12,396 bases of DNA, taken from NCBI GenBank assembly GCA_031283015.1, contig JAITCQ010000068.1:1-12396 (forward strand), given 5' to 3'. Every line of letters starts with the position of its first letter. Within the stretch, counting starts at the first letter, position 1. The notes beneath the pieces were generated by a model. That model was not told where the DNA came from. It searched no databases and saw only the letters and a list, made by a program, of their open reading frames with translations. The position numbers and the translations under genes were made by a program. This document shows, piece by piece, positions 7,137 to 12,396 of the stretch. Origin of the DNA: Candidatus Methanoplasma sp. (lineage in GTDB: Archaea; Thermoplasmatota; Thermoplasmata; Methanomassiliicoccales; Methanomethylophilaceae).

Positions 7137-7820
7137 ATGCCCAATCCCGGAAGCCCCGGGGCGATGAAAGCGCAGTCGAGCATGCCAGCTATGCCGAAAG
7201 GCACAATGATCGGCATGTTCGGTATGCTGATCATAATGATGGTCGTCATGAGTTTCAGGGACCAGATAGGCGAGGGGCTGAACTATGGCCTTCACGTCAT
7301 AGACTTCAGCGGCGACTTTCCCGTGCTCACGCTGGTCATCGCCGGTCTGATCATGATAACCATAAGCACGATCATAAGAACGTTGATGACCGACTTCGTC
7401 ACGCAGGCCAAGAACCAGAAGATACAGAGCGACTTCAACAAGGAGATGCGCAAGGCAAAGCTGGAGAACAACCTCTTCAAACTGAAGAAGCTTCAGGAGG
7501 AGCAGCCGAAGATAATGGCGAATTCGATGCAGTCGAGCACTCAGATGATGAAGGTCATGCCGATCACGATGGCGGTCGTGATACCGATCTACGCCTGGGT
7601 CTGGTACTTCATCGGCAACACCGTGCCGCCCGAGCTGCTCGTCGTAGCAATGCCGTGGGGCACCGTCAACCTGACGGACTCCCTATGGATCCTTCCGATA
7701 TGGATCGTCATCTATACAATGATAAGCCTACCCATAGGCCAGCTGGAGAACAGGTTCGTCAGGTACTTCCTTCTGAAGAAGCGCCTTGCCGAACTGGAAG
7801 GCACAGAGTACAAGCGCTGA
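7137..7820 (+). CDS. DUF106 membrane protein, archaeal Oxa1/YidC/EMC3-like insertase
   Basis: The 227-residue protein has predicted membrane segments near residues 23-39, 62-80, 138-159 and 184-201. A charged, helical, coiled-coil-like stretch (about 84-125, AKNQKIQSDFNKEMRKAKLENN...KKLQEEQ) lies between the second and third. This arrangement and the MMKVMPITMAVVIPIYAWVWYFIG segment fit DUF106. That family is the archaeal branch of the Oxa1 superfamily, which includes YidC, Get1, EMC3 and TMCO1. A Methanocaldococcus member has been reported to bind ribosomes. The likely role is co-translational insertion of membrane proteins beside SecY. Its gene overlaps or abuts secY, which supports shared work. 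Methionine-rich N-terminal residues 1-35 are unusual. ATG 7131 (two more residues) is the alternative start. Confidence 0.88.
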   Translation: MPNPGSPGAMKAQSSMPAMPKGTMIGMFGMLIIMMVVMSFRDQIGEGLNYGLHVIDFSGDFPVLTLVIAGLIMITISTIIRTLMTDFVTQAKNQKIQSDFNKEMRKAKLENNLFKLKKLQEEQPKIMANSMQSSTQMMKVMPITMAVVIPIYAWVWYFIGNTVPPELLVVAMPWGTVNLTDSLWILPIWIVIYTMISLPIGQLENRFVRYFLLKKRLAELEGTEYKR

Positions 7821-7827
7821 GGTCTGC

Positions 7828-8361
7828 ATGAGGATCACCATAAGCGGCCCTCCGGGGTCCGGCAAGACCACCGCATGCAGGATACTTTCCGAAAAACTCG
7901 GCATGGAGGCCACGGTCTTCGGGGAATTCTTCAGGAAACTTGCCAAAGAAAGGGGGATGGACCTCGCCGAGTTCAGCAGGCTCGCCGAGCTGGATCCTTC
8001 TATCGACGAAACGATAGACGGGATGATCCTCGACGTTGCAAAAGCGAATTCCAACATGATCCTGGAATCCAGGCTCTCCGCTTACATGCTCACCAAGAGC
8101 GGCATCCCCGCCTTCAGGGTATATCTGGGGGCAAGCCCGGAGGTAAGGCTGAAGAGAGTGGGGATACGGGACGGGGAATCTCCGGAGGACGTATACCGCC
8201 ACACTATCGAGAGACAATCCTCCGAGGCAAAACGTTACAAAATGTACTACGATATCGATATAGAGGATAAAAGCGTGTACGATCTGATCCTCAACACTGA
8301 CGATATGGATCCGGATCAGGTCGTGGACAGGATCCTCAAGGGAATAGAGGAAAGCACTTGA
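7828..8361 (+). CDS. cmk: Cytidylate kinase, archaeal type
   Basis: The enzyme phosphorylates CMP and dCMP with ATP, feeding CTP and dCTP synthesis in the cytosol. The 177-residue product begins MRITISGPPGSGKTTACRIL, with a P-loop at residues 7-14 (GPPGSGKT). The archaeal Cmk pattern follows: GEFFRKLAKERGMDLAEFSRLAE, ILESRLSAYM at about 78-87, and a basic lid-like region with RLKRVGIRDGESPEDVYRHTIERQ at about 107-130. The YDLILNTDDMDPDQVVDRIL end is typical. The start at ATG 7828 is set by the protein family and by GAGGT at 7819-7823, part of which is the upstream TGA. It overlaps cbf5 by four bases (TTGA). Confidence 0.93.
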   Translation: MRITISGPPGSGKTTACRILSEKLGMEATVFGEFFRKLAKERGMDLAEFSRLAELDPSIDETIDGMILDVAKANSNMILESRLSAYMLTKSGIPAFRVYLGASPEVRLKRVGIRDGESPEDVYRHTIERQSSEAKRYKMYYDIDIEDKSVYDLILNTDDMDPDQVVDRILKGIEEST

Positions 8362-9344
8362 TCGTAAAAGACCCGAACACACTGCCCGACAAATGGGGCA
8401 AAAGACCGTCGGACCGCTCCGTAGGCGAGCTTCTTAAGGCAGGAGTGATAGCTCTGGACAAACCTTCAGGACCGACATCCCATCAGGTCACCGCATGGGT
8501 AAGGAACGCGCTTCACGCCGAGAACATCAGTCACGGCGGGACGCTTGACCCGTACGTCAGCGGCGTCCTCCCGATCTGTCTGGGCAAAGCGGTCAGACTG
8601 ACGGACGTGGTCCTTTCCTCCGATAAGGAGTACGTATGCTTGATGAGGCTTCACAAGGACGTCGAAGAGAAGAGGATCATCAAGGTCTTGGGAAAGTTTG
8701 TCGGAAAGATATATCAGATGCCGCCGGTGAGGTCAGCTGTCAAAAGGCAGCTGAGGATAAGGACCGTCAGCGAGCTGGAGATACTGGAGATAAAAGGCCG
8801 GGAGGTGCTTTTCAGAGTATCCTGCGACGCCGGAACGTACATACGGACAATATGCACCGACGTCGGCGAAGCGCTGGGATGCGGAGCGAACATGGTCGAG
8901 CTCAGACGCACCCGCTCCGGGACGATGAAGGAGAACACGGCGGCGACCCTGCAGGACATGACCGACGCATACATATTCTGGCAGCAGATGGGCAGGGAGA
9001 AATGGCTGAGGAGCATGCTGATGCCCATGGAGGTCCTTGTCGAACCCCTTCCGAAGATAATAGTGAAGCCCACCGCAGTGGACGCGGTATGCCACGGATC
9101 CGATCTCAATATTCAGGGGATACACATGCTGGACGACGACATACGGAAGAATGCTCTGGTCGCGTTGATGACCGCAAGGGGGGAGCTCATAGCGATTGGG
9201 AAGATGCTTATGTCGACCTCTAAAGTAATGACCTCCGAGCAAGGGAAGGCGGTGGACATCGAGAGGGTGTTCATGGACCGGGGGCATTATCCGAAGATGT
9301 GGAGATTCTCGACAGACCTGGAAGAGATATCGGACGCTCAGTGA
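8358..9344 (+). CDS. cbf5: tRNA/rRNA pseudouridine synthase Cbf5 (TruB family), H/ACA RNP catalytic subunit
   Basis: Cbf5 converts uridine to pseudouridine in rRNA, guided by H/ACA RNAs with Nop10, Gar1 and L7Ae, and can also make tRNA position 55. The 328-residue protein has the TruB signature SHGGTLDPYVSGVLP with the catalytic aspartate at residue 64. It also has KEYVCLMRLHKDV (90-102), CDAGTYIRTICTDVG (156-170), and a C-terminal PUA domain at about 233-307. The archaeal N-terminus ahead of VIALDKPSGPTSHQV (30-44) is present. No ATG lies near the family's expected start, so translation appears to begin at TTG 8358, overlapping the cmk stop, with GAGG at 8347-8350. It is the last gene of the ribosomal unit. 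Confidence 0.94.
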   Translation: MIVKDPNTLPDKWGKRPSDRSVGELLKAGVIALDKPSGPTSHQVTAWVRNALHAENISHGGTLDPYVSGVLPICLGKAVRLTDVVLSSDKEYVCLMRLHKDVEEKRIIKVLGKFVGKIYQMPPVRSAVKRQLRIRTVSELEILEIKGREVLFRVSCDAGTYIRTICTDVGEALGCGANMVELRRTRSGTMKENTAATLQDMTDAYIFWQQMGREKWLRSMLMPMEVLVEPLPKIIVKPTAVDAVCHGSDLNIQGIHMLDDDIRKNALVALMTARGELIAIGKMLMSTSKVMTSEQGKAVDIERVFMDRGHYPKMWRFSTDLEEISDAQ

Positions 9345-9383
9345 TATTGCCCCGATCCTTTCTATCTGGTCTATCGGCAGGCG

Positions 9384-9417
9384 TTTTATTACTCCCTTTT
9401 ACTACTCCTTAATTTTA
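9384..9417 (+). terminator. T-rich terminator candidate after the ribosomal protein unit
   Basis: The stretch has three T-runs (TTTTATTACTCC, TTTTACTACTCC, TTAATTTTA) about 40 bases past the cbf5 stop. No strong hairpin precedes it. Archaeal termination commonly relies on oligo-T tracts in the non-template strand, so this is the natural end for the long transcript. The first two T-runs form a 12-base direct repeat with one mismatch. Confidence 0.55.
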
Positions 9418-9434
9418 CCGAAAACCCATAAAGC
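9417..9434 (+). promoter_or_regulatory. Weak promoter candidate for the unknown gene pair
   Basis: An A-rich element (GAAAAC) followed by CCATAAAG resembles a BRE plus TATA box. It would place a transcript start near 9455, about 17 bases before ATG 9472. An alternative TATA is TTAATTTTA at 9409-9417. The match is poor compared with the trpS promoter, so read-through from cbf5 remains possible. Confidence 0.3.
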
Positions 9435-9471
9435 CAGACGTGTCCCTCCTTATGCGGCCTTTCGGAGACAG

Positions 9472-9894
9472 ATGGCGTTTATCATGCCCTTCGGCATCTT
9501 GTCCTCAGCACTTCTTATGAAAATACCTATTAACGGCAAGGACATTCCCTGTTCAATGGCAATGTTGGACGGGAGGGAACAGGTCTTCACGCTGGAGGGA
9601 TTATCTTTGGGGGAATTCGACCCCTCCGCCGAAGGTTTCTACAGGAACGTTCAGACCTTTCCCTTCAAGGTCAAAAAAAGAAGGGTCATCAGGATAAACA
9701 TAAAGTCGGACATCCCGATCGACATCGCCGTTGCGGACGAGAAGGGATCGACGGTAAGCTATAAGCAGGCAGTCAAAGAAGGAACGATAGGTCCTCTCCC
9801 TACGGACGACAGCAAAGAGATGGGAATGATCCTGGGCGTATATCCTGGAGATAAAGCGACCGTAAGCGCAGAGATATGGATGGCAAGAACATGA
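9472..9894 (+). CDS. Small beta-rich protein of unknown function
   Basis: I do not recognise the family. The product is 140 residues from ATG 9472, which has GGAG at 9464-9467. Residues 1-16 (MAFIMPFGILSSALLM) are hydrophobic but lack the basic start and cleavage site of a normal signal peptide. Their codons (CTT, CCT, ATT) are also less like the neighbours', so the true start may be ATG 9517 (MKIPINGKDIPC..., 125 residues). From about residue 60 onward the pattern alternates like strands of a beta-sandwich: FPFKVKKRRVIRINIKSDIPIDIAVADEKG, later ILGVYPGDKATVSAEIWMA. This recalls GOLD-like or pre-peptidase-type domains, but that is only a fold impression. The gene is coupled to the membrane protein gene behind it (ATGA, 9891-9894). 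Confidence 0.75.
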   Translation: MAFIMPFGILSSALLMKIPINGKDIPCSMAMLDGREQVFTLEGLSLGEFDPSAEGFYRNVQTFPFKVKKRRVIRINIKSDIPIDIAVADEKGSTVSYKQAVKEGTIGPLPTDDSKEMGMILGVYPGDKATVSAEIWMART

Positions 9895-11003
9895 ACCTCC
9901 GCTTGGAAAAAGGAAGGAACGGGGATTTCTGGGCAGACCAGCTGCCGGAGGGGATATCCCTGATCAGAGTGTTCGACAAATGCATCATGATCCTCGCGGC
10001 GGCAACTTTCATCCTGTCGCTTGCATACGTCATATACGAAGGGGCGAAGGGCGGCTCCCAGGCACATGACGCGATGCCTTGGCTCGCGCTCCCATTCTTC
10101 GTCTGCGGCATGGCCTTCTACGTAAGATCGAGATACTGGATACTCCTGATACTCGCCGCCGCGGCGATGGTGCTTTGGTTCATAGACATCCCGGAGACGC
10201 TGATATTCCTGCTGCTGTTCCTCATCATCGGAGCGGCGGGAGTGGTGGCGCTGGTCGACGCTCTCCAAAGGTCCGTCTTCTACCAGGTGCTCCGTACTAT
10301 CGAATACATCAACGTCAAGGACAAGCTCACGGCAAAGGACAAGCTCGTGGCGTTCCTGTTCAACGTTCCGGAGGATATGGACACAAGGAATATCACAATG
10401 GATTACGAGCTCAGCAGGACGAAGATACCCTGGAAGGAGGTGGGGAGTTCCATATCGCTCGGGCTGATGGTGGGGATGTTCATCTGGATATACATCTCCA
10501 TGAACCCGACGTTCATGAACCTGAGTTCGGAGAGCTCCGTGCCGCTCATGATGTTCACGCTGATCCTCTACATCCCGGTGCTGGTGATGCCGTGGGCGAT
10601 CTTCAGATCGCTCAATGTAAGGGTGGAGACCAACTACCGGGATTTCAAAGTATACAACGGGATAAAGGCCACCCTCCAGAGGATGGCGGTACCGGTCATC
10701 GCGGCGTTCTTCTTTGTCCTAGTGGCGATAAACACATCGGACCTGTATACGGTGGGATTCTATATCGTCCTGTCAGCGGCGATGATAGTTGGCATACTGA
10801 CGCTTGTCTCGATATTGTATTACTGGGTCTTTGAAGCGGTCACCATAAACGACATCGTTTCCAAGTGGAGGATGTTCAGGCCGGTGCCGGTGTTCGTGGG
10901 TCTGGAGAACGATGAGAAAAAGCAGTCATGGGACGACGTACCCGGGACTCCCAGAAGAGATAAGAACGACTTCGGGAAGCTGACGCTCCCCGAAGAGAAA
11001 TGA
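9891..11003 (+). CDS. Polytopic membrane protein of unknown function
   Basis: I do not recognise the family. The 370-residue product has about eight membrane segments near residues 27-49, 60-78, 82-99, 102-122, 185-204, 216-236, 264-281 and 287-313. A hydrophilic loop at about 123-184 (RTIEYINVKDKLTAKDKLVAF... DYELSRTKIPWKE) separates the first four from the last four. A charged tail follows at 320-370. Basic residues at the N-terminus, in the central loop and in the tail suggest both ends and the loop are cytosolic. ATG 9891 overlaps the upstream stop as ATGA; ATG 9876 would add five residues. No transporter, protease or glycosyltransferase motif was seen. Tight coupling to the small beta-rich protein suggests the two act together. 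Confidence 0.85.
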   Translation: MNLRLEKGRNGDFWADQLPEGISLIRVFDKCIMILAAATFILSLAYVIYEGAKGGSQAHDAMPWLALPFFVCGMAFYVRSRYWILLILAAAAMVLWFIDIPETLIFLLLFLIIGAAGVVALVDALQRSVFYQVLRTIEYINVKDKLTAKDKLVAFLFNVPEDMDTRNITMDYELSRTKIPWKEVGSSISLGLMVGMFIWIYISMNPTFMNLSSESSVPLMMFTLILYIPVLVMPWAIFRSLNVRVETNYRDFKVYNGIKATLQRMAVPVIAAFFFVLVAINTSDLYTVGFYIVLSAAMIVGILTLVSILYYWVFEAVTINDIVSKWRMFRPVPVFVGLENDEKKQSWDDVPGTPRRDKNDFGKLTLPEEK

Positions 11004-11033
11004 TTGTTCCCGGAGTACCTTCAGAGACGCGGC

Positions 11034-11468
11034 TCAGCCGTAGAACCCGGGGTTCATCTTGCCTTTGGAGTCCAAGGATTTTATTATGGGTTTGAACACC
11101 TCTGCGGCCGATATCCCCGGCGTTCTGTTGAGCCCGAGGAGTTCCGGTTCCTTGTTGTTAGTAATGATCACCTGGTATCTCTGCTCGGTGCCCTCGACCT
11201 CCGCGAACGGGAACTCGATGGTCTTGGCTATCTCTAAGATAACGTCCGCCATGATCTGTATATCATCCGGACCCAAGTCCTCCGGGACGGTTATGAAGAA
11301 CGAGTTCTCCTCCGTCTCACCGTTAAGCAGGAACATGACCTCCGATCTTTCCATGAAGCCTTTGAACTTTGTTTCCTTCTCCCCGTCGCCCGCCAACTCT
11401 ATGAGTCTGCTCTTTACGGTGTTCGGTACGTCTATGTAGATCGTATTGACGCCGAGTATCTTCCACAT
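11034..11468 (-). CDS. Soluble protein of unknown function
   Basis: I do not recognise the family. It encodes 144 residues, MWKILGVNTIYIDVPNTVKSRL to the end MNPGFYG, with no membrane segment, signal peptide or cysteine. Alternating strand-like (EVMFLLNG, NSFFITVPEDL, QRYQVIITNN) and helix-like (DDIQIMADVILEIAKTIE) stretches suggest a small alpha/beta domain. The composition is acidic. Codon use (ATA, AGA, CTC, GAC) matches the neighbours, supporting a real gene. A GTG at 11474 would add two residues, but ATG 11468 lies about 25 bases from the centre of the TATA box, fitting a leaderless transcript. It converges with the membrane protein gene (30-base gap) and diverges from trpS. Confidence 0.8.
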   Translation of the reverse strand: MWKILGVNTIYIDVPNTVKSRLIELAGDGEKETKFKGFMERSEVMFLLNGETEENSFFITVPEDLGPDDIQIMADVILEIAKTIEFPFAEVEGTEQRYQVIITNNKEPELLGLNRTPGISAAEVFKPIIKSLDSKGKMNPGFYG

Positions 11469-11488
11469 GGACACCCCAAAGTGGTTTG

Positions 11489-11505
11489 TATAATTAAGCG
11501 ATTCC
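11489..11505 (-). promoter_or_regulatory. Promoter (BRE/TATA) for the minus-strand unknown gene
   Basis: Read on the minus strand, GGAATCGC is followed by TTAATTATA (TATA at 11497-11489). The TATA centre is about 25 bases before ATG 11468, so the transcript should begin at or next to the start codon. No strong Shine-Dalgarno site is present, in keeping with leaderless initiation. Confidence 0.55.
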
Positions 11506-11510
11506 GCTCG

Positions 11511-11556
11511 CTCGGCGGCGCATTGCCGGAAAATGATCGTCAGAGCGCCCGCCGAG
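11511..11556. repeat. GC-rich inverted repeat between divergent promoters
   Basis: CTCGGCGG (11511-11518) pairs exactly with CCGCCGAG (11549-11556). With one bulged C the stem extends to eleven pairs (arms CTCGGCGGCGC and GCGC-C-CGCCGAG) around a 23-base loop (11522-11544). It lies between the TATA boxes of the two divergent genes. Its right arm shares bases with the neighbouring 13-base palindrome, so both could not form as hairpins at once. No function is evident. Confidence 0.45.
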
Positions 11557-11566
11557 ACGCCGTCTC
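11554..11566. repeat. Perfect 13-base palindrome upstream of the trpS promoter
   Basis: GAGACG-C-CGTCTC is a six-base inverted repeat around a single central base. It ends four bases before the trpS BRE, at about -53 to -41 from the predicted transcript start. Size and position suit a dimeric regulator's operator, but a chance palindrome is not excluded. Confidence 0.4.
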
Positions 11567-11570
11567 TTTA

Positions 11571-11585
11571 GAAAGCTTAAAAATA
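11571..11585 (+). promoter_or_regulatory. Promoter (BRE/TATA) for trpS
   Basis: GAAAGC (BRE-like) directly precedes TTAAAAATA (11577-11585). The centre of the TATA box predicts initiation near 11607. That gives a leader of about eleven bases in which AGGT (11606-11609) can act as a short Shine-Dalgarno site for ATG 11618. This is the clearest archaeal promoter in the window. Confidence 0.7.
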
Positions 11586-11617
11586 GTGCCACCCTTTCCG
11601 ATATAAGGTCAGTTGAC

Positions 11618-12396
11618 ATGGCAGATGATTTCAAGGTCACACCGTGGGAGGTAAGCGGAGATATCGACTATGATCTCCTGATGGAGCGGTTCGGCACCAC
11701 ACCTATCGACGATGCTCTGATGAAGAGGATCGGGAGATACGGCGAACCCCACCCGATGCTGAGACGAGGGATATTCTACACCCACCGGGACCTGGGAAAA
11801 CTGCTGGACGAGTACGACAAAGGGAACAAGTTCGTTCTGTATACCGGCAGAGGCCCCTCCGGACATACGCATCTCGGACACCTCATGCCGTGGATATTCA
11901 ACAAGTGGGTGCAGGATGTGTTCAAGGTAGACATGCTGTTCCAGATGACCGACGACGAGAAGTTCTTGTTCAAAGATCTAACTCTCAAGGAAACAAGGTC
12001 GCTGGCGTACGAGAACGCGCTGGACTTCATCGCGCTGGGATTCGACCCCGAAAGAACGAAGATAATCCTCGACACCGAGAATATAAAGACGCTTTATCCC
12101 ATAGCGCTCAAGGTATCCAAAAAGGTCACGTTCTCCACCGCGAAAGCGGTCTTTGGATTCGACAACTCCAACAACATCGGTTCCATCTTCTTCACCACCA
12201 TCCAGGCCGCGCCAGCGTTCCTTCCGACCGAATTGACAGGAAAACAAGTGCCCTGCCTGATACCCTGCGGCATCGATCAGGACCCGCATTTCAGGGTCGC
12301 CAGGGACGCCGCCCCCGGTCTCAATTACCCGAAACCCACCATGCTCTACTGCAAGATGTTCCCCGGCCTCGGAGGCGGGGACAAGATGTCGTCCTC
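11618..12396 (+). CDS. trpS: Tryptophanyl-tRNA synthetase (class I), N-terminal 259 residues
   Basis: The enzyme charges tRNA-Trp with tryptophan using ATP. The archaeal/eukaryotic form is recognisable by its N-terminal segment (DFKVTPWEVSGDIDYDLLMERFGT). The class I HIGH-type motif reads GPSGHTHLGH at residues 79-88. The active-site blocks MTDDEKFLFKDLT (110-122), STAKAVFGFDNSNNIGSIFF (173-192) and PCGIDQDPHFRVARD (216-230) follow. KMSS is at residues 256-259, where the window ends, so roughly the C-terminal third (anticodon-binding domain) is missing. The start ATG 11618 is supported by the promoter and leader. The gene is divergent from the unknown minus-strand gene and is probably expressed on its own. 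Confidence 0.96.
   Translation, partial: MADDFKVTPWEVSGDIDYDLLMERFGTTPIDDALMKRIGRYGEPHPMLRRGIFYTHRDLGKLLDEYDKGNKFVLYTGRGPSGHTHLGHLMPWIFNKWVQDVFKVDMLFQMTDDEKFLFKDLTLKETRSLAYENALDFIALGFDPERTKIILDTENIKTLYPIALKVSKKVTFSTAKAVFGFDNSNNIGSIFFTTIQAAPAFLPTELTGKQVPCLIPCGIDQDPHFRVARDAAPGLNYPKPTMLYCKMFPGLGGGDKMSS

Noticed and set aside
11004..11237. 77-codon plus-strand frame just after the membrane protein gene
   Set aside because: It overlaps the minus-strand gene, has no ribosome-binding site, and its translation shows no domain pattern. The minus-strand reading has a promoter and matching codon use.
1..12396. CRISPR array, tRNA or rRNA genes, insertion sequences, attachment sites
   Set aside because: No regularly spaced repeats, cloverleaf-type sequence, transposase-like protein or terminal inverted repeats were seen. 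The region is compact core chromosome.

Overview
The window is a stretch of archaeal chromosome. Its core is the distal half of the S10/spc/alpha-type ribosomal protein operon in the usual archaeal order: (rpl24)-rps4e-rpl5-rps14-rps8-rpl6-rpl32e-rpl19e-rpl18-rps5-rpl30-rpl15-secY-DUF106-cmk-cbf5. S4e, L32e, L19e, a 154-residue L30 and an archaeal-type H/ACA pseudouridine synthase exclude bacteria. Heavy AGA/AGG/ATA codon use, strong GGAGG/GAGGTGA Shine-Dalgarno sites, and the lack of adk, rpl34e and rpl14e genes between secY and cbf5 suggest a euryarchaeon of the Thermoplasmata, possibly a Methanomassiliicoccales relative. That placement is inference; I could not run a phylogeny.

Positions 1-9344 (all + strand) are one tightly packed transcription unit. 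Neighbouring genes overlap by 1-4 bases (ATGA, GTGA, TTGA, TGATG) or are separated by at most about 22 bases. At four junctions the stop codon is itself part of the next gene's Shine-Dalgarno site (TGAGG). The unit builds ribosomes (S4e, S14, S8, S5; L5, L6, L18, L19e, L30, L32e, L15), then the membrane exit site (SecY plus an Oxa1/YidC/EMC3-like DUF106 protein), then nucleotide supply (CMP kinase) and rRNA modification (Cbf5). All eighteen complete genes in the window end in TGA.

Positions 9345-9471 are non-coding. They carry a T-rich stretch likely to terminate the ribosomal unit and a weak promoter candidate. A two-gene unit of unknown function follows: a small predicted beta-rich protein (9472-9894) translationally coupled to a polytopic membrane protein with about eight membrane segments and a cytosolic loop (9891-11003). 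This pair is the least explained part of the window.

On the - strand, 11034-11468 encodes a 144-residue soluble protein of unknown family, convergent with the membrane protein gene and apparently read from a near-leaderless promoter. A 149-base divergent region (11469-11617) contains that promoter, a GC-rich stem-loop, a perfect 13-base palindrome, and a clear BRE/TATA promoter for trpS. The tryptophanyl-tRNA synthetase gene runs off the right edge exactly within its KMSS motif.
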